NCBI GenBank assembly: GCA_947179155.2
Contig: OX359278.1
Location: 29,144,773-29,208,772 of the forward strand
Origin: Hedera helix
Lineage: Eukaryota; Streptophyta; Magnoliopsida; Apiales; Araliaceae
Length of the DNA: 64,000 nucleotides
Reading direction: 5' to 3'
The notes under the pieces are model-generated. The model did no database searches and was not told the DNA's origin. It worked only from the letters and a program-made list of their open reading frames with translations. This document shows, in pieces, positions 11,986-26,900 of this stretch; the stretch's first letter is position 1, and the number at the start of each line of letters is the position of its first letter. Made by a program: the position numbers and the translations under genes.

Positions 11986-14900
11986 CTGCCCAAAATTTAT
12001 ATACAAATGAGTATTTGCCTACTAAATGATAAGACGCAAGCCTCAAATGTAAACTTGTTGCGTCTGTTTATATATATAGGTAATTTTGGCGCCAAGTATT
12101 TTTGGTTGTTGCATATGCTTTTATTAAAGAAATATTAAATTGTTGTGTTCATGCTTGTGGAAATAAATGAAGAGTTGGCACGAATTTCACTCAGTTTTCT
12201 AGGTAGCAGAATAAATTTAATCTATTACACTTTCTAAATAACATTGAATACCAGTGAGATATTTATCTGCTTGCAAACATGAACCTAGGCTTATCAAACA
12301 ATGTGACAAGTCATAAATAGGTAATCAAAAAGGGCTTGTCAATCATTAGGACTTGGGAAGTAATACACTTGTAAATTTTTATAATGTTGCAGTGACAACA
12401 TAAAGTATGAAAACAATGAGCTGAATTGCTTACTTGGATGAATTTTTCTGATTTCTTGACAAAAACTTTGTCTGCTTCATCTGCCTCTTCTTTCTCAGAA
12501 GCCCAGTTGAGAATAGCCTCTTCTTGTATGATATCTTTGTCATAGAGAAGATGCAAAATCTGCAAAGAAAAAGAACAAGACCTGTTTTGAAATTCAACTT
12601 TCTCATTGTGAAAACCAACACATTCGTCAAATAATTTTTATGAGAAAACAAGAACACAACTTGTTAGGAATATAATCCTAACAACAAAAGACATCGGCAT
12701 TTTAATGGGAACTAGACACTTGATTTGTATGCGAACAATTATGACGAAATATAAACTACAATATCCTTGTTCCAGCAGTTGCAAACATAGAACCACAATG
12801 CATTTGTTTCCAGTACATAATATCTCTATATTCTGAAGCCACTCTAATCAGTACAGTCACCTCAAATTTCCACCAACAATACACTACACCATCTCATAGC
12901 CAATACAACTCTCCACTCTCCTCCCTCCCTCACTTTCTCTCTCTCTCTCTCTCTCTCCCCATAAAATATATATGAATATATATACAGCGACGAATGCAGA
13001 AAATTTGTCAAGGGTGGGCCAAATTTAAACTATAAAAATATTAAAAGATTAAATTGCTGTATAAAACATATTAAATGTATATATATACATATACAATCAA
13101 AGTTAAAAAATGAATCCAATAAAAAAAAAAAAGTCATTATAAAAATAAAATATGAGACTTGTTGAAATTGTTTTTGGATAGCCTCCTTTTAGTTGTATTA
13201 AATATATTTTTCTTAATGTACCGGATATCTTAGGGTTTAATTACCTTTGAGGTTATGACTTTTAGGCTTGAGACAGAATAAGTTACAATAAGAAAGTAAA
13301 TTTTATTTGGAGACCAACAATGGACGTAAGTTAAAACTGAAATAAAGGTAGAGTGGAAAAGCCAATAAATTCTCATTATTTTTTATTTAGTTTAGGTTTA
13401 GTTGTCAAATTAATATTACACAAAAAATTACTACGTTCGTTTCACAAAAGCAGTCTCATTAACGAGATTTCCATATTTTGAGGATATATTTTATTCAATG
13501 TTTGCCCCATGTAAATTTAGTGTTTAAGTGATGATATGATAATCAAATTGTGATAAAATTAAGAACATGTCTCATTTTATATATACTACTGTACAAAAAA
13601 TAATAATGAGATTCTTTCTTTGAAATAAAATTATTTAATAAATATGAATCATTTTATGAAATGAAATAAGCTAAAAGCGGTCAATTTTAATTTTACAAAC
13701 TAACATATACACATAATTACACATATATAGGGAAATGTTGTAAAAGATTATGGGTGGTCAATTGACCACCCTTGCCCTTACTTGGGTCCATCCCTGTATA
13801 TAAATATAGATGTATTCAGAAGCATATATATTATATATTCCAGATCAAGACAACCATTCGTATGCAGAGGAATGGGATTTCAGTATCTAGCAAAGTTTGT
13901 CTCAGGAGAATGAGTGGATTAAAATTAGTCAGACACACAAATAAACATATTTTTAGTTCAAGGTGAGTTCATTTATGATCGCTTGGTAGGAAGGGAGGAA
14001 GAAATCAGATCAGGAGGAAAGCAAAATCTACACATGTTTTGGGCTTAATATGTGTGCGCTATTTTAGGGTTGGTGGGGAAGGAGGACAAATATATGGCTA
14101 AGAATTTGCTGGGAGGGATAATGGACATATTGGCGAGGTTGTGAAGTGAGGGTTGACTGAGATAATGGGGGAGAGAGAGAGAGAGACACTGAGTACCCAA
14201 AATCCCCATACTTGCTACAACGGACTTTGTGCGTTAAACTTCTCTTTACTCGTAACTTAACCAATGATCTCATAATCATGTTGGTTGTATTAGTCTATTA
14301 CAAACAATTAGTTCCTGGATCTTAACTTGGTCTCGATCTTATCTTTACTAGAAGTATCAATTTGTAGTTCATTTGTATACATAGATAATACCATATATAC
14401 CAGACAATTTTTAATCTTAATATTTTGACATTCTATATTTCAATATATCCAAGGGTTCACAACATTAACAATATGATTGTTCTTGGAACAGAAGAATCTT
14501 GCGATAAATGTTTGCATATTTATTTGTGGCAAGATTCATTTTCTTACAGAACTCCCTATATTATTCAATACCCTCACTTACATATATATCTTTATAGAGA
14601 CTCTTCATATCGATATTTCATATTTATCTGAAATTCACAATATTAATAACACACTTGTACTTGGAACAGAGGAACCTTGTGATGAATTTGGTTTCTTCAT
14701 CGGTGTTAGATCTCTATTCTTACAGCACTCACAATGTTATTCAATATCCTCATTCAAATATATAGTTTTTATCAACATTGTTTTAATGTTTAACAATTCT
14801 AAGTTATATCAAATTTAAAGACATAAAATGATAATATCATTGAATAATATTCGGTTCCATGTTTGCTTATTCATATTACAAAAGTCGTAATGACTTAATT

Positions 14901-17900
14901 CATAAACAAACGCAATAAATACATGTTCTCTAAACTAACGCCATTTCTTTACGATTATGATCTTCATATCATTCTTCTTAACTGCAAATAAAGGTTTATT
15001 TGCAAGAATGAACACAACGGCTCAGTAAGTCTAACAAATAACACATACACAGTTTATACTTTCATATAAACTTTAACATACTTTGACTCAACATATCTCT
15101 CAATTCAATATCACAAATAACTCTCATTACAACAATTTATAGCACGTTGTCATACAAAACGTATAAATCATGTTTATAACTTGTAAACATAACACATAAG
15201 AGTTAAAAGACTTGCACATAACACAATTTGAACAAGGTTAAAACTTGTCTGATTCGATAATATAGTTTACATTTAGTTTCTGGTTTCATTCGTACGACCT
15301 ACAAGGTATGCGAGTTTAACATAACCGTTAATCATAATCAAGACTCTCTTACAATAATTTATCGTTATTTCAAGTATTTAATTATGTTTCGTTAGGTTTT
15401 ACAATACCCAACAAGTAAAACTGTGAGTTATGAACAAGCCCGGACAAAACCCTAACCAAAATCTAAATTCACTAGGCTTGGTCGGGCTTGGGCACTGCGG
15501 TGCTAAAAATAGGCTTATCTGGGTGCTGCGACGTCAGTGAGCAGAATGCAAAACCCTTAATTTGGCGGCTCAAACCTCCTTTATTTATAAGTGCATAACT
15601 TCTTAGTTTCTTAACATTTTTTTGTGATTCTTGAGTCCATTCTCATCAGAATTTCCCCCTCTACAACTTATTTTTAGATTCCAACTTAAGATTCCAACCA
15701 TAAGGGGTCGTAAAATGGGAATCAAAGTCAGAATGAAAAATATGTTTGATCTGATTGGTAAAACATGATATCTCAAGCATTAATTTGCTAAGCTAACATG
15801 TTCTATCACTCAATAACACTTGATAATATAAAAATAATAAAATCATAAACCTACTTATATAGAAATTTATGACTTTTACTCAAGAACATGAAGAACGAAT
15901 CGAACATGGTAACAACTAATGTTTATCATGGTTTCGACTTTATTCTTGAAATAAAATGGAAATTACAACTGCTTGTGATTATGATTTCACTATACTAGAA
16001 ATAAAATAAATTGAGCATTATAACTACTTGTATTTGCTCTATTTAGCTATAACTACAAATTGAAATTGAACATAATAACAGCTAGAGATGATACTTTTTG
16101 AAGTTATAAGCTTTAATTATTTTTTTGCAAGGCTTCAATACTTGAATGATATAACTCTCACTAATCTTTGATTATAACTTTGTTGCTCTCAAAATAGCTT
16201 TGTAAATGATAAGATTTAATGACTGAAGAGCTTGCTATTTATAGGGCTCAAAGGTGTTGGTTAATTGCACATTAGTACTTGGTTAATTGCACTTTAGTAC
16301 TCCTAAAATATCTTCCACCAAACGACATCACCATGACATCATCCTCTCCTATGATTGGTTGGTTTTGTGTTTCTACCTTGATTACATCATTGTTTGCATC
16401 ACCTTTGTTTTGATTGGTCTAAAATAGTTCACTTGGATTGCCATCTTGCATCGTGATTGGTTGATCACATTTCACATGGATTTAGTTACAAACTATTTAG
16501 TGTAATCGTGTTAGTTTTCCCTAGTTTAGTTACACCAACTTGGTAATGTTTAACCTAGCTCTAATTGGTCCATTTCATTTCACATGGATTGCCATCCTCA
16601 AATGTGATTGGTTGAAAACTTTTCACTTGGATTCCTAGTTACAAACTAGTTTGATTTCAACTAATTAGTTAAATACACAAGTATTTATACGTATTTCCTT
16701 CGTATAATACATCGTATAATATTCGTATTCTACTCATATTATATTTCGTATTAATCTGTATAATTCTCGTACTATACCTTGTATTATTCTCGTATTATAT
16801 TTCGTATAATTCTCGTATTCGTCCCATATTTGTGAATAGTAATCTCCAAAAAAATTCTTCAATGAAAAATTTATAGGTGAGAATGTATTTATTCTAGCTA
16901 TTAACGCTATCCAGAAATGTGAAAATTCAAAAAAACAGTGGTTTCCTCGTTAATAGTGCTTTTTTGCGTTTTTCTTCAGAAATTTTTTATTAGTTCCCTG
17001 ATTTTTATACCTGATAAAAACGCTATTTCGTAAAACGAAGTCAAAGACGCAAAGCGTTTTTATCGTGAATAGTGTTTTCGCAGTTTTTCAGGAAAAACTT
17101 TTATTAGATCCAAGGTATCTATACCCCATATAAACGCTATGTCGTGAAATGCAAAAAATCAAAACGACGAGAAAGCGTTTTCTCATGAACAATGTTTTCG
17201 GCGTTATTTTTCCGAAAATTTTATTTTCTTTTATTAATCAATGACACATAAGGAATCACATAACATATCGATTGGAACACAATTCAATCTTTATTAATCA
17301 CATAACACATAGTTTAAGTTAAAAGTTTAACCTCTAGTCGTAAACGATCATATCTACGAATCGTTTTAGGATTCTTTAAGTTTTCACAAAAATCAGGTTT
17401 TAATTCATAACCTTTAATTTAATCTTTCAAGATCATATTTAATAACTTCAGAATTATCTAGGACATTATATATATAGAGAGAGAGAGGAGGATTGGAAGG
17501 AGGGGGAGAGAGAGGGAAAGGAGGAAGGGACATGAGGGATGTAGATAGTAGGAGACGGAGAAAGGCAAAGAAAGGGGAGAAAGAGGATATTGATTTATTA
17601 TGTCACAGTATATTGACGTACTTGGTTTGTACTTAAAATATATTGTATCCTTGTTCCCAGCAGAACTCAAGAATCACATTTGCATCTGAAAAGTAGCCAA
17701 TAGCCACGGTCATATTTGGTATATTATAAGTCCTATAACCCATGGTCAGTGCCCTTTGTTTTACTTTATTAATAGTTTCAAGTAGTTTTACATACGCAAG
17801 ATGCTTCTTGAAACAAACTTTTTTGTCATGGAGAACCTAGTAAATAGCAAATTAACTATTATGATATGATGGTTGTATCACTAGGTTAAATGAGGACATC

Positions 17901-20900
17901 CAGCACAATTCATCCAATCAATCATAAATGCTCTAGTGGGAATACCTCTTCGAACAACGAGGTGTACTCTTTTGCAGATTCCAAGCACATCTCTTCAAAT
18001 TTCATTATCACTTCAATCTGCAATGATCCAAGAAGAGTTTAACAAAGTCAAAAATGATATCAATTACATTGATCTCATGCCCCATCAATATTATAAAACA
18101 TTACCTTAAGGACATGAGTTATTGACTCATTCAATTAGCAAATCATAGATCATATTGGTTTGCAATCAAAGTAAATCCTTAAATACACTTCATCAAATTT
18201 ATTTATTTTTTGAGTAGGTACCCAAATAAAAACTAAGTTATACTTGTGCAAGACCCAACAATATTATGTCGCATATGTAAGAAATTCCTGCCTATTTTCC
18301 TATTAAGAATAGAGTAAACAACTAAGTTTAAATGAAACTCCGGTTGGTTAATGCACGACTCACTTGGCATATAAAGTTTTCAAACCTTGATTAATAGATA
18401 AGCTCTCATAATTTATTTAAACACCAGTGTTGAATGAGTTAATACACCAACGACTACAACCAGGAACCAAAACTAAATTTAACTATAAACCATGTTTATC
18501 AAGGCGTTGCTTAGGCGAGGACTAGGACTAGGTGTCCAAACTGTTGGTCACTAGCAAGGCGAGGACACACCTTAATGAAAGATTCAAATGCGGGTGCTTT
18601 GGCCTCTAAGCTGACAGCCTTTGGTCGCCTAGGCAATGCCTTTGACGACTTCCTTTCAAGTCGTACACCAAAGAGAGGAATTGATGAGATGAAGAAGGAA
18701 GATGTTAGGGTTTATTTTAGAGCATTGACTTATGCTTCTTGTTGTTGCCGATGACATTGACGACACTTTCAAGCTCTTTAGGATAGGTTGACCTACAAGA
18801 ATTACGGTTCTAGTAATCCTATATTAGCATCATAATCACACCAACTTTAATCAGTGCTTATTATTATTTGCGAGCACTATGTTAAAGCCTAAGGCTTAGG
18901 TCAAAGCCAATTCCTTGAAATGAAGAAGCAAATCCTTGTGAGGGTGACATAAACACTACCTTTTTACACTTATCATCAATTGATGTCTACCCGGAGTAAC
19001 AAATTTGCTCAACCAGCTTCTAATTTGGATAAATTTGTACGCTCAACTGTAACCAGCATCAAATTTACCATCATCAAACCAGCCCTCATTAATATCATCT
19101 TCATCACCACAGATCCTTCCAACATCATTAGTGTCCTTCACATATAAGCCTCCTCTTGCCCTGAACCCTTGCAATTACTATCATTTTGCCTATGACTTCC
19201 CAATCGTTAACACCATCGCGCAATTTAACTTAAGGTCCAAAGTACTTAGAAAGTTGCCTACTCAATTAAGCATTAGATGATTGAGTAATACATAAAGACT
19301 TATTGCGGAGTTTATGAGTTTATTAATTTTTCTAAGCCTACAACATATTTTACACTGAGTTCACATTTCATAGTTTCTTGAAGGAACACAAGTATGTGTA
19401 TAGTGGTGCACAAATGGCCTGTGGCCCGGCCTAGTCAAAACCAGACCTAGTCCAGCTTGGCCCGGCCTGAAGGCCACGAACATGCCACATTTTTTTGGAG
19501 CCCAACCTTTCAGGCCCGAGGCCCGGCCTGGTCTGGCCTGAGGTCCGGCCTGGTTCACCCAAAGCCCCGCCCGGCCTGTCAATTTTCTTTCTTTGCTATT
19601 TCAATTCTCCAACTGCAGACGAAAACTTCCTCTTTGTGACAACTCATTCAATAAACCAAATAAAATTGGCGTCTTTCAATACGTTCATTCATGCATATTT
19701 GTTTATATACGAATAAAGAAATTCATGAAAACACATTGGGTAGCGTAATTTATAAAGATTTTTCTTACCTAGCTAACAACCTACACTTTTTGCAGACCTT
19801 TCATTGTATCTTCATTTTAATAAATACTCAGCTTAAAAACTAGAAAGTCATTTGTAAAATAATAATAATAATAATAAAGATAGTTTTCATAAATTTTTTT
19901 ATTTTTATTAATGATAGTATAAAATAATACAATATCTTTAAAATTGTACAATATTTTAATTTATTATTGTAATTTGTAAGTTGTAATACATTATTTTTAA
20001 TTAATAAATCAATTAAATTTAAAATTTTAGTTGGTGTTTTTATAATATTTAAAATTATTAAAAAAAAATTTGAATGGACCAGATCGGATCGGCCTGGCTA
20101 GACCTAAGGCCTGGCCTGCAAGCCTCAGCAGGCCCCCTTATCAAGCACCAAACCCAGTCTGGCCTAGCCTGCAGGCTGAAAGTTAAAGTCCCGACCTGGT
20201 CAATAGTTAAGGCCTAGCAAGCCCAGGCCAGGCCAGCCTGTTATGCATGACTATGTGCGTGCACGCACGTGTAAAGCAAGCTCCACTTATTATTATGGAG
20301 GAAATCAGAGTCACCGACTGCACAAGTCAAATCTTCCCATTTGTTTCGCAAAATCTTTTTAGTTGACACGCATGAACAGAAATATAAATTAATAATTAAT
20401 AATTAATTTTGAAAAGAGATTCATAAAAGAATAAAAGGCTATCTGAAGATTTTATTAAACTGAAATTGCTATATGACCACTTAAATTACATGAATAAGCA
20501 AATAATGAAGAAGTTTGATATTTACTGACCTCCTCATCTATGCTTGGCAGGTAATACTTTAGAACCTTTTGCCATTTGGTCACTACGCTGCCAACATTTT
20601 TAACTAGTTCACCTGCAAGAAGGCATTATATTACAAATGCACAAATAGACATAGTATATAGAAAACGTTATATTATAACTAATTCACTGAACAAATAGAA
20701 TCTGTGTATAGTATGGAACATACTAGTGGCACCAAATCCTTTTTTCTAGGAGACAGCCACAAAAATAGACAACAAATGCACACACGAGCCCCAAAACCAA
20801 CTCCTAACCAATCCCACCCCCTAAAAAATTACAAATAAAGAATAAACGACAAAAATATGAGAGAGAATAAAAGAACCAAGGCATACAAAGTATTCTTCCC

Positions 20901-23900
20901 TATGGTGGTTTTTGACACAACACACATCATTTAGGAATTTTTTTTTTTTTTTAAAGTCCTACCAACTGTAGTGAAACGAAAAATTCTTGGACAAGAAAAC
21001 TTGTATGCAATCCCACAGTTGGGAAGTAATATGAAGAAGTACCAAGGGGCAGGCAGTTAGCTCCGATTAAAAGAAGTGATGTGTCCATAACTATATTGCA
21101 TAACTGCACAGATGAGCTCACACTAACCCACGAATACGTATGGTGAGAAGGGATAAGGCAACACAATTAAAATTTTAAAAATAAACCAATAACTGAATTA
21201 CTGAGAAACATAAGCTGTACATTATGGTTTGTATTGATATTAACAATAACAGCAGAGCTGCCAGGTTCTTCAACCTAGGTTGGGCAAAAGTTCATAAATC
21301 CTTCTAACAGAAGATAATATACAAACTATGTCATCAATGCAGTCTTTTGCTGTAAGGTCACTTAGGTTTAGTACAATATGTGGTAAAACTACTGCCTGTA
21401 GGATTTATGTTTAAGGACTTAAATGTCCAAGAACAGCAATCTAGAAAAAAATGACTGCCCCAGTTGAATGCAAACCGGAGTTGGAAAAACAAAACAAAAA
21501 AAAAATTCCTATTCATATTGAAAAATAACACAAATCTAAAACAAATTACAATAGCTTATAGAATATATAAAAAAAAAAAACCTAGTTTAAGTAAACAACT
21601 TACTAGCTGAACTATGTTGAATATCTAAAGCCAATTTCATCATGGAATAAAACAATGCACCAGCACAATCTACTGTAATCATATTGTATGTCAACCTGAT
21701 GCAAGAAAGAGGGAGACAAAGATATTATAAAATATATAGGAGCAACGGATTTCAAAAATACTTAGACTAGTTACATTGAAAAAAATGGATAAATATTTTT
21801 ATATATAAGAACAAAAATAAAGAAGCAACAAAATAAAATGTAATTTAGAAAGCAACTTTCAAAGGAGAAAAATCTACAGAGATCAAGATATCAATATATA
21901 AAAATTTGTCAATACAACTTTAAGATAAATGACCTAAAAATGAACCAATCAATCCATATATTGTTAGCTTGTATAAATTTATTAAATAATATTCTGTGCA
22001 GCATCAATATGGGTACGTGACAAGGATCTAACACAAAATGCGATACATGATACAAATTTTTCAGGAAAAGATCAAGGGAGAAGAGCTCAAACCAAGTCTC
22101 TGTCAAATTTCATATATCACTTCAATCATGTCAGTTACAATAGATTTTCATACTCCCTCCGTCCCAAATTAAATGCCCAGTTTTGACTTTTTGAAGTCAA
22201 ATTGATTATTTTTAAAACTAATTTTTGTATCATTTTTGTCAAAATAGAGTTGAAGAGATTATAACCAAAAGAACATACAAATAATTTACTAATAACCACA
22301 ATTTTTATAATTTTAAAAATATATTTATATGTGCTTAATTATTAATTTTAAAAATAATCAATTTGACTTTAAAAAATAAAAACTGGGCATTTATTTTGGG
22401 ATGGAGGGAGTAGTATTCATTCTACTCTACTACCTTTTGCTTACATGAGCACCATGACATAAAAATAGATCTAATCCTACCCTACACCATCACATGGCAC
22501 ATGTGAGGTCACTACCAAGAGAAATTTCTGGAAAACTAATTCTAACATTCTAGCTACCGTTCCTCGCATAACATATGTAAAAATAAATATAAAAAAAAAA
22601 AAAAGCAAAAAACCTAACAAGGTCTTCTTCAATTGATGATATTGTTTCATTCCTTTGAGATATTTGAGCAGCGCCACATCTCATCTTTCTACACTTCCGC
22701 TTCTCTTCGCTACCCAATCTTCATGGACAATTGGCAAAAAATGGATTCACCTCAAAACAGTTATCCTTAAAATAGCAGATGACAAAAATATTTGATGTTC
22801 TACAATGTATCGATGATCAGAAAGTTCCATTTGCCACCTTCATATTACGAGGTAAAGCGGACCATTGGTGGGAAGCGGTAAAACGTATCCATTATTCAGC
22901 ACTCAAGATGTCTTGGATAGAATTTCAAGAGTTGTTTAACGAAAAGTACTTTCCAGAAAGTATCCCCCACATGAAGGAGGTGAAGTTTATTAAGCTGGAG
23001 CAGGGGAATATGACTGTCTCATAGTATGAGGCCAAGTTTGCCGAGTTATCCCGATTTACAACTCATCTGGTGGACGACGAATCACGAATGAGTCGTATGT
23101 TCTTGTGAGGTTTGAGAATCAAAATTCGTCAACACCTCAGCTCTCATAAATTTTGTTTATATTCAAATGTTGTGGATAGAGCTCAAATGATGGAGTAAGA
23201 AAATGAAATATTATAGCCAAGAGTCAATGACCAGTACAGAGAGAAATAACAACAACAACCACCGGAACAAGAACCATAGAGGAGGCAATCAACACTTCGG
23301 TGGTAATCCCGGCTCAAATAACAGAAGAGGGAAATCAAGTGGGAACTAATTCAAGAGGAAAAGATCCTACAATGATTACGAAAGAGCACCGGCATCAGCA
23401 CTGACACCAGTTTCAAGAGGAGAAGATCGACCACCGGTGAGATGCTACAAATGTAGTCAGGAGGGTCACATCAGCCCGAACTGTACTCAGCAATCCAAGT
23501 TATGTTACGGTTGGGGGAAACAAGGTCATATTGCTCGATTTTGTCCTGTTACAAAATCAAGTCCAGTTACAACTCCAAAAGCTAGCATGAATAAGGGAAA
23601 ATCTGTAATTCAGGGAAGAGCTTTTGTTGTGACATTCCAAATGGCACAAAACTCGAACGAGGTAATAACTGGTAAGCTATTCATAAATTCTCATGAAATT
23701 TATGCCATGTTAGATACTGGTTCTATCAACTCTTTTATCTCATATGTATGTGCTCAAGATTAAACTTACCTCCTAAAAATTTAGACTTTGACTTATCAGT
23801 TAAAACCCCATTAGGTTATTACATATACTGTATATAAATCTTGTTTAGTTCAAATCAACAGCTTCATATTACCCGTCGACCTTATTTATTTGGAAATGTA

Positions 23901-26900
23901 TGAATTTGATGTTATATTTGGAATTGATTGGCTGACTAAGCATCATGCCAAAATTAATTATTTTCAAAAGATCATTAGCTTTTATATTCCTAATCAACCT
24001 GTCATGCAAATTCAAACAATCAAACTATTGAAATCTATAACTATCATTTCGAGCCATAAAGTCACTCGTTTATTGAAAAACGTATGTCAAACCTTTCATG
24101 TCATTGATTTGAACAAAAACACGTCAAACTTGAATGATATTCTTATTGTTAATAAGTTTTCTGATATTTTTCCTGATGAACTTCTTGGCTTACCCCCAAA
24201 CCGTGAAATTGAATTTTGTATTGATCTTGAACCTGGTATTAAGCCATTTCCACCCCCATACCGAATGACTCCTATTGAACTTCAAAAGTTAAAAGTCCAA
24301 CTACATAAATTGTTAGCTACTGATTTCATTCGTCCGAGTGCATCGCCTTGGAATGCCCTGTTCTTTTTGTCAAGAAAAAGGACAGAGTATGAGATTGTGC
24401 ATTGACTACCGAGAGTTAAATCATGATGACATGTTTGATCAATTGTTAGGGTACTCAACATTTTTCAAAGATTGATCTTCGCTCTGGATATCATCAGTTA
24501 AAAGTTAAAACTGATGACATTCAAAAGACTGCTTTCAGAACTCACTACGAGCATTATGAGTTCTTAGTCATGCATTTTGAACTAACCAATGCTCCTGCAG
24601 CTTTCATGGACGTGATGAACCAGATATTCAAGGAATATATAGATCATTTTGTGGTTGTCTTTATTGATGACATTCTCATATACTCCAAGAGTCGTGAGGA
24701 TTATGAACAACACCTGAAATTGATACTCCAAAAACTACGTAAAAAAAAGTTGTATGCCAAGTTAAAGAAATGTGAGTTTTGACTTGAAAAAATCACGTTC
24801 CTTGGGCATGTGATTTCCAGCCAGGGAATATCAATTGACGTTGTAAAGATTGAAGCGGTATTAAAATAGGAGCAACCTTGGTCAGTAACTGAAGTCCGAA
24901 GTTTTCTAGGCCTAGCTGGTGATTATCGGAGATTTGTAGAAGGATTTTCTCGAATCGTCGCTCTATTAACTCAGCTGACTTGGAAAAGTACTAAATTCGT
25001 ATGAAATGAGGAATGCGAGAAAAGTTTACAATAACTGAAGAAGAGACTTATTGCAGCTCCTGTTCTGACCATATCATCAGGATCAGAAGAATTTGTCATC
25101 TACAACGATACTTCAGGCAAAGGTCTAGGTTGTGTCCTTATACAATATGAAAAAGTTATAGCCTATGCCTCTCGACAACTCAAAAATTATGAAAAAAAAT
25201 TATCCTACTCATGATCTAGAGTTGGCAGCTGTCATTTTCGTATTGAAGATCTAGAAACACAACTTGTATGAGAAGAAAGTGAAAATCTTGAGCTGGCTTG
25301 AGCTGTTAAATGATTACGACCACACCATCCAGTATCACCTAAGAAAGGCGAAAGTTGTAGCTGATACATTAAGCAGAAAATTTTATGTGAGTACAAGTGC
25401 AATGCTGACGACGTAAAGAAGCATTTTGTACGACTTACGAAAAATGGAGATAGAGTTAAAAACACTAGGGACCCACATGAAGATTACATACGTGCGAGTA
25501 GAACCGGTTTTAATCGATAAAATTAAAGCTGCTCAAGCTACTGATCCGGAAATGATGAACATGATGAAAAAAGTACAAGAAAGTACTATTCTGGAAGCAA
25601 GAATCGTCGAAAAATGAATATTTCGAGTCAACTCTCAACTCTGTGTTCCTAATGACTCTGAATTAAAGTATAAAATCATGATAGAGGCACACAACATTGT
25701 TTACAATCCATCCAGGAAGTACCAAAATGTATCGTGACCTTTGACATACATTTTGGTGGAACAATATGAAAAAAGAGATTGCAAAGTTTATTTCAAAGTG
25801 CCTAACTTGTCAACATATCAAGGCGGAGAATCAAGTGTCTAAGGGTCCATTGCAACCACTCGAATTTTCAGAATGGAAGTGGGAACACATCACTAAGGAT
25901 TTCGTGATGGGTCTTCCCAAAGTTTCTCAAGGTTTTGATACGATTTGGGTCATCGTAGAGAGATTGACCAAGTCCGCTCATTTATTGCCTATAAGAGAAA
26001 ATTTTCACTTGAGCGTCTTGCCGATATGTATATAAATGAGATTATAAGATTACATGATCGATATCCTAGATTCACTTCACGCTTTTGGATTAGTCTACAA
26101 AAAGCTATGGGCACCGAGCTATGATTTAGCTCTGCATACCATCCTTAAACGGATGGAAAATCAGAAATGACAATCCAGACTCTCGAAGATCTTTTGAGAC
26201 TTTGCGTACTAGATTTCAAGAGAAGTTGGGACAAGTACTTGTCATTAATTGAATTCTCATATAACAACAGTTACCAAGTACTTGTCATTGATTGTATGGA
26301 CGAAAGTGTCGCTATCCAGTATGTTGGAATGGGGTAGGAGAATCAAAATTATTGGGACCCGAGTTGGTACGCTTGACAACAAAAATGATCCAAACAATTC
26401 GACAACGAATTCAAGCCGCACAAGAATAACAAAAGAGTTACGCTGATATTCATCGAAGGGATGAAAGCTTCAATGTCGGAGACCATATATTCTTACGTGT
26501 TTCTCCATGGAAAAGAGTTATGAGATTCGGAAAGAGAGAAAAACTCAACCCTCGATTTATTGACCCATTTGAAATTCTAGACCAAGTAGGAGTCGTGACC
26601 TACAGACTAGCCCTACCACCAAGCATGTCCCGCATTCATAATGTTTTTCACATTTCAATGCTACGTAAATATGTGAAAGATCCGAATCACATCATTGAGT
26701 TAGAGCCAAATGTTATAACAGATGATTTAACGTACGAAAAGGTACCTTTCAAGATCTTAGACAAGAAGCAAATACAACGCTCAAAGGTTATTCCTCAAGT
26801 CAATGTTTTATGGAAGAATCAAGATACTGATGAAATGACCTACGAGCTAGAATCTGAAATAAAATCTAAGTATCCTTACCGATTCGAAATGTCAGGTATG

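Larger units (their letters stand above)
14290..17470 (-). repeat. Probable Ty3-type solo LTR in intron 13
   Basis: Non-coding block whose minus-strand start (TAATGTCCTAGATAATTCTG at 17468-17449) resembles plant Ty3 LTR starts. It contains a ggctcagtaagt motif (15019) like that in the 3410-7889 insert and GC-rich stretches near 15430-15540. No gag or pol. The left end is not resolved, and no target duplication was found. Confidence 0.4.

Noticed and set aside
14425..14818. Open frames of 68 and 113 codons
   Set aside because: AT-rich tandem duplication in an LTR-like block; Ile/Asn/Tyr-rich translation with no domain.
19361..19716. Overlapping GC-rich open frames on both strands
   Set aside because: Created by GGCCTGGCC repeats at a transposon end; proteins are low-complexity ([12 protein letters not shown]) with no family.
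18481..20254. Considered a GC-rich host exon or CpG island
   Set aside because: GC richness comes only from the terminal repeats of two MITE-like elements; no coding signal or splice sites.
20255..20275. gtgcgtgcacgcacgtg palindrome
   Set aside because: A short alternating purine-pyrimidine run at a transposon border; no further evidence of a regulatory site.
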